64,000 bases of DNA from Microbulbifer pacificus (GTDB taxonomy: Bacteria > Pseudomonadota > Gammaproteobacteria > Pseudomonadales > Cellvibrionaceae), in assembly GCF_033723955.1 (NCBI RefSeq), contig NZ_CP137555.1, positions 869,001 to 933,000 on the forward strand, in the 5' to 3' direction. The notes beneath the pieces are model-generated. The model was given only the letters and a program-made list of their open reading frames with translations. It ran no database searches and was not told where the DNA came from. Positions within the stretch are counted from its first letter, which is position 1. Each line of letters begins with the position of its first letter. Shown in pieces: positions 9,099 through 18,907 of this stretch. The position numbers and the translations under genes were made by a program.

Positions 9099-10853
9099 AT
9101 GCACCAGAGCAGCGCACCACTGCCCATCAGGGAGATACTCCAGCAGAAGGTGGTGGACCACCTCAAATTCATTTACCCGCAGCTGGAAGTTGAGCCCATC
9201 GCCAATGAGCTGGCTCGACTCATGCGCCTGGACGAGGACTGCCAGAGTCCGCTGGCCCACAAAAACCTGTGGGACCAGACGGATATCGCGGTCATCACCT
9301 ACGGCAACAGTATCCTCAACGACAACCAGCCGCCGCTGAAAACCTTGCACCATTTTCTGCAGTCGCATTTCCCGATGCTGATCAACACGGTGCACATACT
9401 GCCGTTTTTCCCCTACACCAGTGACGATGGTTTTGCGGTCTCCGCCTACAAGCAGGTGGACCCGAGCCTGGGAGACTGGAGTGATATCCTGCGCATCAGC
9501 ACGGACTTTCACCTGATGGCGGATCTGGTCATCAACCACTGTTCCGCCCAGCACGACTGGTTTATCAACTACCAGCAGGGCGCCGATCCCGGCAGTGATT
9601 TTTTTGTGGAGATGGACCCGGAGGAGGATCTCAGCAAGGTGGTGCGCCCGCGGATTACCCCACTGCTGCGCGCCACCACCACCCCCACCGGCACCAAGCA
9701 TGTCTGGTGCACCTTCGGTCACGACCAGATAGATCTCAATTTCGCCAATCCAAAAGTGCTGGCGAAAATCGTCGATATCATCCGCCTTTATCTGGATATG
9801 GGCGTGCGGATTTTCCGCCTGGATGCGGTGGCGTTCATCTGGAAAAAGCTCGGCACCAACTGCCTGAACCTGGCGGAGACCCACGAGATCGTGCGCCTGC
9901 TGCGCACCCTGATCGAACATGCCAACCCCAACGCGGTGATCATTACCGAAACCAATATCCCCAACCGGGAAAACCTGTCGTATTTCGGCAACGCCAACGA
10001 GGCGCACTGCATTTACAACTTCTCGCTGCCGCCACTGCTGGTCAACACACTGGTTACCGGCAACTGCCGCTACCTGAAAAACTGGTTGATGGGCATGCCG
10101 CCGGCCCAGAACGGCACTACTTATTTCAATTTCATTGCGTCGCACGACGGCATCGGCCTGCGCCCGGTGGAGGGATTGCTGGATGACAGTGAGCAGCAGG
10201 CGCTGATCCAGACCATGGAGAATTTCGGCGGGCAGATTTCCTGGCGCGCGCTGGATGACGGCAGCAACAAACCCTACGAGATCAATATTTCACTGATCGA
10301 TGCGCTCAAGGGCACCACCGCGGGGGAGGACGAATGGCAGCTGCAGCGCTTTGTCTGCGCCCATGCCATCATGCTGGCACTGGAGGGAATTCCCGCGTTT
10401 TACCTGCACAGCCTGGTGGGCACCACCAACGACTACGAGCGCATGAAGGAGCATGGCCACAACCGCGCGATCAATCGCCGCCAGTGGCAGGAACAGGAGC
10501 TTAACGAGAAGCTGGCAGACCCAGACAGCCATCACCATACGGTCTTCCAGCAATTGCGCCGGCTGATCCAGTTGCGCCGGGAGCAACCCGCGTTTCACCC
10601 CAACGCCACCCAGTTCACCCTGCACCTGGGAGATCAGATCTTCGCCTTCTGGCGCCAGAGCCAGGACCGCCGCCAGAGCATCTTCTGCCTCAACAACATC
10701 TCCGACCAGACGCAGACGGTATCCCTGAATGCCATCAATCTGATCGGCACCGACCAGTGGAAGGACCTGGTCAGCAACGCCATATTCGACGATATGCTGG
10801 CAACCTTGACGCTAAATCCCTATCAAACCCTGTGGATCAGTAATCGCTGGTAA
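9099..10853 (+). CDS. Sugar phosphorylase, GH13_18 (glucosylglycerate/sucrose phosphorylase type)
   Basis: A 584-residue alpha-amylase-family phosphorylase of the sucrose phosphorylase subfamily. The catalytic nucleophile is D242 (IFRLDAVAF), the acid/base is E284 (IITETNIPN) and the transition-state stabiliser is D350 ([10 protein letters not shown]). [14 protein letters not shown] near residue 100 is typical of the subfamily. E. coli YcjM, in this subfamily, is a glucosylglycerate phosphorylase, and the two genes upstream suggest that substrate here, releasing glucose 1-phosphate and glycerate. Sucrose or glucosylglycerol remain possible. Its stop is four bases from the convergent MFS gene stop. 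Confidence 0.8.
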   Translation: MHQSSAPLPIREILQQKVVDHLKFIYPQLEVEPIANELARLMRLDEDCQSPLAHKNLWDQTDIAVITYGNSILNDNQPPLKTLHHFLQSHFPMLINTVHILPFFPYTSDDGFAVSAYKQVDPSLGDWSDILRISTDFHLMADLVINHCSAQHDWFINYQQGADPGSDFFVEMDPEEDLSKVVRPRITPLLRATTTPTGTKHVWCTFGHDQIDLNFANPKVLAKIVDIIRLYLDMGVRIFRLDAVAFIWKKLGTNCLNLAETHEIVRLLRTLIEHANPNAVIITETNIPNRENLSYFGNANEAHCIYNFSLPPLLVNTLVTGNCRYLKNWLMGMPPAQNGTTYFNFIASHDGIGLRPVEGLLDDSEQQALIQTMENFGGQISWRALDDGSNKPYEINISLIDALKGTTAGEDEWQLQRFVCAHAIMLALEGIPAFYLHSLVGTTNDYERMKEHGHNRAINRRQWQEQELNEKLADPDSHHHTVFQQLRRLIQLRREQPAFHPNATQFTLHLGDQIFAFWRQSQDRRQSIFCLNNISDQTQTVSLNAINLIGTDQWKDLVSNAIFDDMLATLTLNPYQTLWISNRW

Positions 10854-10857
10854 GGCG

Positions 10858-12054
10858 TCAGGCCGCGGCTTCAGGTGCAGGCACCCTGCCCCAGCGTACT
10901 TCATTGCCCGCCTGGGGCAGCGCCGGAATATTCTGCGCGAGCAGCAGCGAACCTGCGGCCATGGCGGCGCCACACCAGAACACCGCCGCCGGCGACACCA
11001 GCCACATCAGGCCAAACGCCACCGGGATGATTACCGCGGCAATGTGATTGATGGTGAAGCTCACCGCCGCGGAGGAGGCGATATCCCGCTCGTCGACGAT
11101 TTTCTGGAAGTAGGTCTTGATGGCGATGGCCATGGAGAAGAACAGGTGATCGACGATATAGAGCGCCGCCGCTGCGGTGGCCGTCTCCACCAGTGCATAG
11201 CCACCGAACACGATGATCAATCCCACGTATTCCAGCGTCAGCGCGCGGCGCTCGCCAAAACGCACGATAAAACGGCCGATTTTTGGTGCCAAGTACAGGT
11301 TCAGCAGGTGATTGGCGATAAACAGCTGGGCCACTTCCGCCACGCTGTAACCGAATTTTTCCACCATCAGAAAACCGGCGAACACCACGAAGATCTGGCG
11401 GCGCGCACCACCCATGAAGGTGAGTGCGTAGTACAGCCAGTAGCGCTTGCGCAGGATGATTTTCTTGTGCTGTACATGGGGCTGGGGAAAGGCGGGAAAC
11501 GCGAACCACAGTGCCGCCACCAGTGCCATGGTGATACCGCCGCCGATCAGGTAAATCCAGGCGTAGTCCAGCTGCAGTTTTTCCGCCGCCAGCCACACCA
11601 GCCCGTAGGCCGCAAGCGAGGCAAAGGACCCGGCGGCCATAATGCGCCCGAGCCAGATGGCCGAGGTCTCTTTCGGCAGCCACTGCAGTGCCAGCGAGGT
11701 TTTCAGCGCTTCGTAATAGTGGAATCCCACAGACATCAACAGTGTGGTGCACAGCAACCCAATGGTGGACGGGAAGTAGCCGGTGATCGCCACCCCGGCG
11801 CCGGTGGCGATCAGCGAAATAAACGCAAGCCTCTGTTCCCGCACCAGCAACAACACAAACACCACGGTAAACGCGAGAAAGCCGGGGATTTCCCGCACAC
11901 TCTGCAACAGCCCGATTTCCGCGCCGGTAAAGTTCGCGCGCTCGATCACAAAATTGTTCAGCAGTGCCTGCCATACGCCGAAGGAAAGCGGCATGGCCAG
12001 CGCCAGCAGCAACAGCAGGATTTCCGGGCGGCGCCATTGAAAGGAATTCATCAT
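10858..12054 (-). CDS. MFS transporter
   Basis: A 398-residue major facilitator with about 12 membrane spans. I placed the start at the ATG 12054 (MMNSFQWRRPEIL), because the longer reading begins inside the neighbouring MFS gene and adds 47 polar, non-family residues. The cytoplasmic loop between the halves contains PQPHVQHKKIILRKRYW. There is no substrate-specific motif I can name. It follows another MFS gene by 38 bases on the same strand, so the two are probably one operon. The C-terminus is Ala-rich. Confidence 0.8.
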   Translation of the reverse strand: MMNSFQWRRPEILLLLLALAMPLSFGVWQALLNNFVIERANFTGAEIGLLQSVREIPGFLAFTVVFVLLLVREQRLAFISLIATGAGVAITGYFPSTIGLLCTTLLMSVGFHYYEALKTSLALQWLPKETSAIWLGRIMAAGSFASLAAYGLVWLAAEKLQLDYAWIYLIGGGITMALVAALWFAFPAFPQPHVQHKKIILRKRYWLYYALTFMGGARRQIFVVFAGFLMVEKFGYSVAEVAQLFIANHLLNLYLAPKIGRFIVRFGERRALTLEYVGLIIVFGGYALVETATAAAALYIVDHLFFSMAIAIKTYFQKIVDERDIASSAAVSFTINHIAAVIIPVAFGLMWLVSPAAVFWCGAAMAAGSLLLAQNIPALPQAGNEVRWGRVPAPEAAA

Positions 12055-12092
12055 GGGATTCAGAGCTCGGCCAAGGGTTGTGTGTGAGAGTC

Positions 12093-13349
12093 TTATTCCG
12101 GGGTACTCGTCGTGCCACCGTGGAATTTCAGTCCGCGCAGCGCACCGCTGTACCAGGCAAGCGCAAATGCCAACAGGCTGAAGATACCCGCCCACAGCAG
12201 GGTGGTGAGCGGCGCGGAAAATTCACTGATCACCCCCGCGGCCAGTGCGCCGATGGCCGCGGAGCCGAACAGGGACAACTGGTAAATGGAGATGATGCGG
12301 CTGCGCACCTGCTCCGGCGCCAGCAACTGGACAATGGCGCGCCCGAGTCCGGCGGAGGCCGCAGCCACCGCACCCCAGCAGGCGCACAACAGCATCAAGC
12401 CGAAAGGCGTGGGGCCAAAGCTGATGGCGATCAGCAGCGCGGCGCTGTACAGCAGGCACATCAATACCCCGCGCCCGGGCTGATTACCCTGGCCGCGCCG
12501 CAACATGGCTACGGTGGCAACCACCGTTCCCACCACGAACGCAATCTGCAGCGTGGCGTAGTAGCTGGCACCGCGGTCGTAGCTGTCTGCCATCAATGGC
12601 AGCACCACCAGAAACACACCGATATGCACCAGGCCGTTGAACCCCACCAGCAGTACCAGCTCGAGAATTGCACGGCTCTTGCGCACTTCCGCAAACCCTT
12701 CCAGCAGCGCTGAGGGCAGCTTCTGCGAGGCCTGTCGCGGAGCGGGTCCGGAGTGACGCATGGAGAAAAAAAACAGTGCGGCAATGCCGAGGGTACACAC
12801 CTGGATCAGTAGCAACGGCTCCGCGCCCCAGTGGTCAAAGCGACTGGCCAGCAACATCCCCACCGCCTGCCCGCCGTACTGGGCGAGCATCATCCAGGTC
12901 ACGGTGTTCTGCACCCGCGCCTCGCTCAACTTGCCGGCGCCATCTCCCGGCTTGCGCGCACAGCGCTGCACCAGATTGTCCCGCGCCGGCTGCAGAAAAG
13001 CGGTACATACGCCGAGACTGACGCCGTAGGCGAGCAACAGCAGCAGGGTTGGCACCCGCTGCAGCAGCCAGATCGCCAGCAGTGCGTGACACAGGGCGAG
13101 CCCGGCACAGGACAGCGCCGCCACCCGCGCAGAGTCGAAGCGGTCGGCGAGAGCGCCGCCAAACAGCAGAAAAACCAGGTTCGGCAGCAGTACCGACGCC
13201 TGTACCCAGCCCAGCTGCAGGGCCGGCAGATCCATCAGCGAAACCGCAATCCACGGCAGCAGGATCACCTGCAGGCCGGTGGCCAGGGAGGTGCCGCTGT
13301 AGCCGAGAAGGAAGGTTCGCAGTCGTGCCGCCAGTGCGGGAAATACCAT
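12093..13349 (-). CDS. MFS transporter, EntS-like (MFS_3)
   Basis: A 418-residue major facilitator of the EntS/MFS_3 type with about 12 spans. FGGALADRFDSARV is the conserved loop 2-3 signature, and PARDNLVQRC and AVAAASAGLGRAIVQLLAPEQVRSR also fit the group. Members export siderophores or drugs. No siderophore biosynthesis gene is nearby, so the substrate is open. It is followed closely by the second, dissimilar MFS gene. Confidence 0.8.
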   Translation of the reverse strand: MVFPALAARLRTFLLGYSGTSLATGLQVILLPWIAVSLMDLPALQLGWVQASVLLPNLVFLLFGGALADRFDSARVAALSCAGLALCHALLAIWLLQRVPTLLLLLAYGVSLGVCTAFLQPARDNLVQRCARKPGDGAGKLSEARVQNTVTWMMLAQYGGQAVGMLLASRFDHWGAEPLLLIQVCTLGIAALFFFSMRHSGPAPRQASQKLPSALLEGFAEVRKSRAILELVLLVGFNGLVHIGVFLVVLPLMADSYDRGASYYATLQIAFVVGTVVATVAMLRRGQGNQPGRGVLMCLLYSAALLIAISFGPTPFGLMLLCACWGAVAAASAGLGRAIVQLLAPEQVRSRIISIYQLSLFGSAAIGALAAGVISEFSAPLTTLLWAGIFSLLAFALAWYSGALRGLKFHGGTTSTPE

Positions 13350-13432
13350 TACAGAATCCGGAAACGGGTTAGCGCGCTATCGCCAGTGCGGCGTTGCGAG
13401 CGGCCGAGGTCCGCTCGAAGCGGGCGCTATTG

Positions 13433-15502
13433 TCACACAGTTTGCGCGACTGCGGGGCGGGCCCGTCGCATGGGCCAGAAGCCCCGCAACAGGCGACGCA
13501 GCTGCCGTTCGGCCGCGGCACTGTCGCCATAGGCGGCGCGTTCATAGGCCAGGGTGATCTGGCGGGCCATGGGACCGAGGCGTGGCACTTCCCGCTCGAT
13601 GCGGCGGGCGAAGTCCCCCGGTGCCTCACCGGGATTGCGGGCAACGCCGGCGCGTGCCATGCGCTGGCAGAAGCGCAGATAGAGCCGGCTCGCCGCCGGC
13701 AGCGCAGGGCCGCGGCTGCTGAGATGCAGCCACAGCAGCAGCGCCAATAGCGCCAAAACCACCGGGATACCCAGCAGCAGCGCCAGGCGCATCGGCGACA
13801 CCTCGCCGAGCAGCCTTGTCAGCAGTCCCTGCTGCCGTTCCCGATCAAAACTCACCACCGTCTGGTACCAGCGGTAATTCACCATGTCCCACTGCAGGCG
13901 CAGGCGGGTGACGAAGGCAATCTTGTGCAGGGGCAGCAGTGCGTCCTGCATGAATTCCTCGGCGGCAGCACTCCGCAGCCCGTCGCGGATACGCTCCGGC
14001 GCCACCGCCGCAGTGGGGTCTACCCGGACCCAGCCGCGGCCCGGCAGCCAGATTTCCGCCCAGGCGTGGGCGTCGTACTGCCGCACCAGCAGATATTCCT
14101 GCTGCTCCACCCACTCACCGCCCTGGTAGCCGGCCACCACCCGCGCCGGCACCCCGGCCGCGCGCATGGTGAACACGTAACTGCTGGCAAAGTGCTCGCA
14201 GAAACCCTCGCGGGTGGCGAACAGGAATTCGTCCACACTGTCGCCACCGAGCGGAGGTGGGCGCAGGGTATAGGTGAAACTGCGGTGGTAGAGATCCAGC
14301 AGCGCCGCAGAAATCTGCTCGGCACTCATACCCTCGTCCAGGCGCGCCCGTGCCCAGGACCGCGCCTGCGGGTTACCGGAGCTCGGCAACTGCAGGTGGC
14401 GGCGAAGTTCCGCGCTGCTCAGTGGCTCGCTGCGGGCGAGGCTTTCCCGCGGCCACGAGCGCACGTCATAGGCGAGACGAGTGCTCACGGGCAGTCGGTA
14501 TAGCAGCGTATCGTCCGCGGTGGCACGCACTCCCTTGGTTTCGGAATGGGGTCTGGCCAGCGCGAACAGCCAGGGGGTGTGGCTCGCCTCCTGAATCACC
14601 TGATAGCGATAACGCGGGCCCACCGCCGGCAGTGTGTGCTCACTTTCCGGTGCGTCGCCGTAATCCTGCGGGCGACCGCTGCGCCCGCGGCGCCAGCTGC
14701 CATAGCCCTGCCCGGAATCCGGTTCACTCCAGCGGCGCCCGTCGAAGTGGGTATACACCAACCCGCGCCAGTAGCGCTGCTCCGGGGGCGGCAGCGGTCC
14801 GTCAAAGGCAATACGCAGGGCGGGCTTGTCGGATTTCGACAGCTCGCTGAAATCCCCCGGGCTCATGGAATCGCTGATCCCGGTGGAGGCCTTGGCGCTG
14901 TTCTGCGGTACCGCCCACAGTGGACCGAGGCGCGGCATCACCACAAACAGGATCAGCATCACCGGCACCGCCTGCGCCAATAGCTTCAGCGACAGGCCCA
15001 GCGCCCGCCCGGGCCGCGCACTGCCCCTGCCCTGCTGCGCCGCCAACGCCGCGGTGATCAGCACCACACACAGCATGCCGTAGAGGGCAAACGGAATGGT
15101 CTGCTCGAACACGAACAGGGTGGCGGCGAGGAAATATGCCAGCATCAGGCTCAGCAGCGCGTCGCGCCGGCTGACCAGCTCGATGTTTTTCAGGGTGAAC
15201 GACACCGCGAGCAGCGCCACCATGGGCTCCAGCGCAAACCAGCGACGGTAAGTGAGCGCCAGCCCCACAATCGCCAGCGACACCGCCAGCATTTTTACCA
15301 GGCGCCCGGGTATTTCGCGGCGACCGCGAAATACTTCGAGACGCCAGTAGACCGCCGCGGTCCAGGCGCCCAGCAGCCACAGCGGCAAATGGGAGAAATG
15401 GGGTAACAACACCGCCAGTTGCACGGCAAAGATCCACAGCAGACTCTCGCGCGGCAGCAGGGAATTGAGCTGGCTGTGGCCGTGATCGAAAGCGGGGCTC
15501 AC
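13433..15502 (-). CDS. tgpA: Transglutaminase-like membrane protein TgpA (DUF3488)
   Basis: A 689-residue protein with about six N-terminal membrane helices (DUF3488), a periplasmic transglutaminase-like domain and a further C-terminal helix with a DUF4129-like tail. The catalytic triad reads C435 (EGFCEHFASS), H479 (YDAHAWAEIW) and D495 (VDPTAA). The start is GTG 15502, which overlaps the stop of the upstream DUF58 gene by four bases (GTGA); the longer upstream reading is antisense-like and out of family. In Pseudomonas aeruginosa TgpA is essential. It forms the conserved moxR-DUF58-tgpA unit, probably for cell-envelope homeostasis. Confidence 0.88.
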   Translation of the reverse strand: MSPAFDHGHSQLNSLLPRESLLWIFAVQLAVLLPHFSHLPLWLLGAWTAAVYWRLEVFRGRREIPGRLVKMLAVSLAIVGLALTYRRWFALEPMVALLAVSFTLKNIELVSRRDALLSLMLAYFLAATLFVFEQTIPFALYGMLCVVLITAALAAQQGRGSARPGRALGLSLKLLAQAVPVMLILFVVMPRLGPLWAVPQNSAKASTGISDSMSPGDFSELSKSDKPALRIAFDGPLPPPEQRYWRGLVYTHFDGRRWSEPDSGQGYGSWRRGRSGRPQDYGDAPESEHTLPAVGPRYRYQVIQEASHTPWLFALARPHSETKGVRATADDTLLYRLPVSTRLAYDVRSWPRESLARSEPLSSAELRRHLQLPSSGNPQARSWARARLDEGMSAEQISAALLDLYHRSFTYTLRPPPLGGDSVDEFLFATREGFCEHFASSYVFTMRAAGVPARVVAGYQGGEWVEQQEYLLVRQYDAHAWAEIWLPGRGWVRVDPTAAVAPERIRDGLRSAAAEEFMQDALLPLHKIAFVTRLRLQWDMVNYRWYQTVVSFDRERQQGLLTRLLGEVSPMRLALLLGIPVVLALLALLLWLHLSSRGPALPAASRLYLRFCQRMARAGVARNPGEAPGDFARRIEREVPRLGPMARQITLAYERAAYGDSAAAERQLRRLLRGFWPMRRARPAVAQTV

Positions 15503-16518
15503 TCGCGCACCCCCTGTATCGGGAACAGCGCCAGCAGGCCGAGCAGATGGGCTTTGTGCGCAGCGCCGAGATTCGGCGCCACACTCTGGCCCGGCAGACG
15601 CAGGCCGTAGGGTAGCTGGGCGCGCTCCGCCTCCAGTATCCAGGCGCAGAGATTGCTGAGGCGGGTTTCCACGTCGCGCCCCGCCAGCAGGTCCCAGTCG
15701 AGCCACAGGCGCACATCGCTGCCGGAGGCGTACTCCTTGCTGTAGAGATCGCGGCCACCGGCGTACTGCTTCCAGGCCACATGCCGCAGGGAATCACCGG
15801 GCTGATAGTGCTTGAGGCCGGCAAAGTCGTCACCACTCGCGGAGTGTGCAATCTCCTGTTCGCCATCACCGGCACTCGCCCCCAGCGGCAGTGGACCGGC
15901 GGATTTCGGCTGCGGGTAGACCAGGAACTCCACGTCCAGGTCCACCCAGCTCCAGCAGCGGAACAGTCCGAGCGGGAAACGGCTCTCCACCAGAATGCGC
16001 GGTGCGCGCACCCGGCCGCGCCGTACCAGTGGCAGGTCGAGGCGGATCTCGCGCCCGTCGCGCCCCTCGATCACGTCCAGCACCACGCCCTCCTCCGGCG
16101 GCCACGCAAGCCTGACCCGTTCGTGATGGCGCTTGCCGGTTTTAGTGAGGCCGAAGCGCGCCTCGCCGTAATCACCCGCGAACGCAGGTGCGGTTTCAAG
16201 CAATTGCAGTTTCAGGCCGGAAAGGTTGGCAAAGGTATGCACCGGCAACACGATGAAAAGACCAACCAGCAGAAATGTCAGGGCAAACACCAGGTTGTTT
16301 TCGTAGTTGGTGCCGAGCAGCCACAACAGCGCGATCAACAGCAGGAAGCCCATGCCGGCGAGGGTGGGAATGACGAAAAGTTTGCGGTGGTTGAGGATAA
16401 CGCTGGTTGCCGCGGGAGCACGACGATCGAGCCAGCGAAGCCAGCGTGTGTGGAACAGACGCGGCCACGGCTTAGCGTTGTTAGCAGCGTCGCGGCTGGC
16501 GGATATTTTCCCGAGCAC
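15499..16518 (-). CDS. DUF58 domain protein
   Basis: A 339-residue protein with two membrane helices near residues 48-90 and a C-terminal DUF58 domain. The family core AGLKHYQPGDSLRHVAWK is followed by LYSKEYASGSDVRLWLDWD, which starts the vWA-like part. The start is GTG 16518. It usually works with a MoxR ATPase as a chaperone-like pair. It is placed between moxR and tgpA and overlaps tgpA by four bases. Confidence 0.88.
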   Translation of the reverse strand: MLGKISASRDAANNAKPWPRLFHTRWLRWLDRRAPAATSVILNHRKLFVIPTLAGMGFLLLIALLWLLGTNYENNLVFALTFLLVGLFIVLPVHTFANLSGLKLQLLETAPAFAGDYGEARFGLTKTGKRHHERVRLAWPPEEGVVLDVIEGRDGREIRLDLPLVRRGRVRAPRILVESRFPLGLFRCWSWVDLDVEFLVYPQPKSAGPLPLGASAGDGEQEIAHSASGDDFAGLKHYQPGDSLRHVAWKQYAGGRDLYSKEYASGSDVRLWLDWDLLAGRDVETRLSNLCAWILEAERAQLPYGLRLPGQSVAPNLGAAHKAHLLGLLALFPIQGVRE

Positions 16519-16563
16519 TCTACTTACACCCTGTTATCTGCCCATCCTGCACGCCGCCCGACG

Positions 16564-17475
16564 TCAGGCGGCGATGATGTCCACCTGGTGCATCATGCGC
16601 TCCACCAGTTGCGCGCCGTCGCCGCCATCACTCTGCAAGCGGTGACCTGCCACCGCCGGCAGTACCGCCTGCAGGTCCTCCGGCAACAGGTGACCGCGAT
16701 TGTGAATCAGTGCCCAGGCGCGGGCGGCGTGCAGCAGCGCCAGGGCGCCGCGCGGCGACAGGCCGACGGCGCACTCGGGACTGTGACGACTGTGCTGCAC
16801 CAGGCGCTCCAGGTAATCCAGCAGGGATTCCGACGCCTTCACTTGCCCCACAAGGGACTGCAGTTTGCGCAGTCCCTCACTGTTGATGCGCGGCTTGAGC
16901 TGGGCGAGCTGAGCACGCGGATCAATGCCCTGGAACAACGCGCGCTCGGCTTCCCTGGTGGGGTAGCCGAGACTGATACGCATCAGGAAGCGGTCGAGCT
17001 GGGATTCGGGCAGTACGAAGGTGCCGGACTGCTGCAGAGGATTCTGGGTGGCGATGACGAAGAAGGGTTCCGGTAGCGGACGGGTTTCACCATCGATACT
17101 GACCTGACGCTCTTCCATGGCCTCCAGCAGTGCGCTCTGGGTTTTGGGAGAGCTGCGGTTGATTTCGTCTGCCAGTAAAAGCTGACTGAAAACGGGACCT
17201 TCGTGAAAACGGAACTGCCCGGATTCGCGCTCAAAAACACTGACGCCGAGGATATCCGCCGGCAGCATGTCGCTGGTGAACTGGACCCGCTTGTAGGAGA
17301 GACCCAGGACCTGGGCAAGCGCGTGGGCCAAAGTTGTCTTGCCCATGCCCGGCAGATCTTCGATCAGCAGGTGGCCGCGGGCCAGCAGACAGGCCAGTGC
17401 GAGTTTTACCTGATGTTCCTTGCCCAGTAGGACTTTGCCGATATCGGCGACGATGGCGGAGATAATTTTTTGCAC
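16564..17475 (-). CDS. moxR: MoxR-family AAA+ ATPase
   Basis: A 303-residue AAA+ ATPase of the MoxR group. Walker A is DLPGMGKTTLA (about residues 39-49), Walker B is LLADEINRSSPKTQSALLEAMEE, sensor 1 is VIATQNP, and SPRGALALLHAARAWAL is in the lid domain. It probably acts as a chaperone that activates or assembles a partner with the DUF58 protein. The start is GTG 17475. It is the first gene of the moxR-DUF58-tgpA operon; the next gene follows after 45 bases. Confidence 0.9.
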   Translation of the reverse strand: MQKIISAIVADIGKVLLGKEHQVKLALACLLARGHLLIEDLPGMGKTTLAHALAQVLGLSYKRVQFTSDMLPADILGVSVFERESGQFRFHEGPVFSQLLLADEINRSSPKTQSALLEAMEERQVSIDGETRPLPEPFFVIATQNPLQQSGTFVLPESQLDRFLMRISLGYPTREAERALFQGIDPRAQLAQLKPRINSEGLRKLQSLVGQVKASESLLDYLERLVQHSRHSPECAVGLSPRGALALLHAARAWALIHNRGHLLPEDLQAVLPAVAGHRLQSDGGDGAQLVERMMHQVDIIAA

Positions 17476-17579
17476 GGCAAATCCATTACTGCTCGGTTTT
17501 TCTTCACTGGCTATTAATGATAGGCCCGCAGTAAGCGGGCACTATCCAATTCGTCACATTCCACGCCATTGTGTCTGCT

Positions 17580-18764
17580 TTACGCGAGTGACGACAAGCC
17601 TCGCGCCAGATCGGCCTTGAGGTCTTCGACATTTTCCAGGCCCACAGAAATACGGATCAAATTTTCCGTAATCCCCGCGCGCACCTTGTCTTCTTCGCTC
17701 AAACGGCCGTGCGTAGTGGTGGCCGGGTGGACGATGGTGCTCTTGGCGTCGCCGAGATTGGCGGTGACGGAGAAGATCTTGCACGCATCGATCACCTTCC
17801 ACGCCGCCTCACGCCCGCCCGCAACGGTAAAGCTGAACACGGCACCGAAGCCGCTTTGCTGGGCGGCGGCGAGCTGGTGGTTGGGGTGGCTGGGAAGGCC
17901 CGCGAAGTTGACCTTTTCCACCTGCGGCTGTTCGTTCAGCCACCACGCGATATCCAGCGCGCTGTTGCAGTGGGCCTGCATCCGCAGCTTCAGGGTCTCC
18001 AGACCTTTCAGGAAAACCCAAGCGTTGAACGGACTCATACTGGGGCCACAGGTGCGCAGGAAGATGACGACCTCATCCATCACGGCTTTTTTGCCGACGA
18101 CCACGCCACCGACACAGCGGCCCTGGCCATCGAGGAATTTGGTGGCGGAGTGCACCACGATGTCGGCGCCGAGCTCCAGCGGACGCTGCAGCGCCGGGGT
18201 ACAGAAACAGTTATCCACCACCAGCTGCGCGCCAGCGCTGTGGGCGAGATCGGCCATGGCGCGGATATCCGCGACTTCGCACAGTGGGTTGGACGGGGTT
18301 TCCATAAACAGCAGTCTGGTGTCGCCATCCAGCGCGTCTTTCCAGGCCTGCAGGTCGGTGAGATCGACAAAGGTAACCTTGACGCCGAACTTGACCATAT
18401 AGCGGGTAAACAGTGCGGTGGTAGTGCCGAACACACTGCGGGAGCAGATCACCCTGTCACCGCTTTTCAGCAGCGCCATACACAGGCTCAGGATAGCGGC
18501 CATACCGCTGGACGTGGCAACCGCAGCTTCTCCGCCTTCCATCGCGGCGATACGCTGTTCGAACATGCGCACGGTGGGATTGGTGTAACGCGAGTAGACG
18601 TTGCCGGGAGATTCCCCGGTAAAGCGCGCGGCGGCTTCTGCCGCGGAGGGAAAGACGTAACTGGAAGTGGTGTAGATGGGCTCTGAATGCTCGCCTTCCG
18701 CCGACCGGCTCTGGCCTGCTCGTACTGCCAGAGTTTCCAGTGCGTAGCCGTCGTCTTCAAACAT
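17580..18764 (-). CDS. metZ: O-succinylhomoserine sulfhydrylase
   Basis: A 394-residue PLP enzyme of the Cys/Met metabolism family that makes homocysteine directly from O-succinylhomoserine and sulfide. The PLP lysine is K209 (HSATKFLDGQGR), with YSRYTNPT binding the cofactor phosphate and ATSSGMAAI stacking on the ring. MetZ and cystathionine gamma-synthase are close relatives; the assignment to MetZ rests on overall wording of the sequence and on its place beside purF, as in pseudomonads. Confidence 0.9.
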   Translation of the reverse strand: MFEDDGYALETLAVRAGQSRSAEGEHSEPIYTTSSYVFPSAAEAAARFTGESPGNVYSRYTNPTVRMFEQRIAAMEGGEAAVATSSGMAAILSLCMALLKSGDRVICSRSVFGTTTALFTRYMVKFGVKVTFVDLTDLQAWKDALDGDTRLLFMETPSNPLCEVADIRAMADLAHSAGAQLVVDNCFCTPALQRPLELGADIVVHSATKFLDGQGRCVGGVVVGKKAVMDEVVIFLRTCGPSMSPFNAWVFLKGLETLKLRMQAHCNSALDIAWWLNEQPQVEKVNFAGLPSHPNHQLAAAQQSGFGAVFSFTVAGGREAAWKVIDACKIFSVTANLGDAKSTIVHPATTTHGRLSEEDKVRAGITENLIRISVGLENVEDLKADLARGLSSLA

Positions 18765-18844
18765 GGATTAACCGTCCCGGGCCTGTGTGATTAGAGCCGG
18801 TCATCTTACCCCATGAACAAGTACAGCGCTGAAGAGAAAAAAGA

Positions 18845-18886
18845 GCCGAAAACAATTCGGCCCACCGATTGGTGGGCCGAATTTTA
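18845..18886 (-). terminator. Rho-independent terminator after purF
   Basis: AATTCGGCCCACC (18854-18866) and GGTGGGCCGAATT (18871-18883) form a perfect 13-bp stem with a four-base loop. Read on the minus strand it is followed by a GTTTTCGG stretch and then TTTTTT. It sits 25 bases past the purF stop and separates purF from metZ. Confidence 0.8.
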
Positions 18887-18907
18887 GTGAGACAGTACGC
18901 TCGGAAG

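Noticed and set aside
15503..15706. Upstream extension of tgpA
   Set aside because: It lies inside the DUF58 gene in another frame. The GTG at 15502 overlaps the DUF58 stop as expected for coupling, and the protein then begins with its membrane helices.
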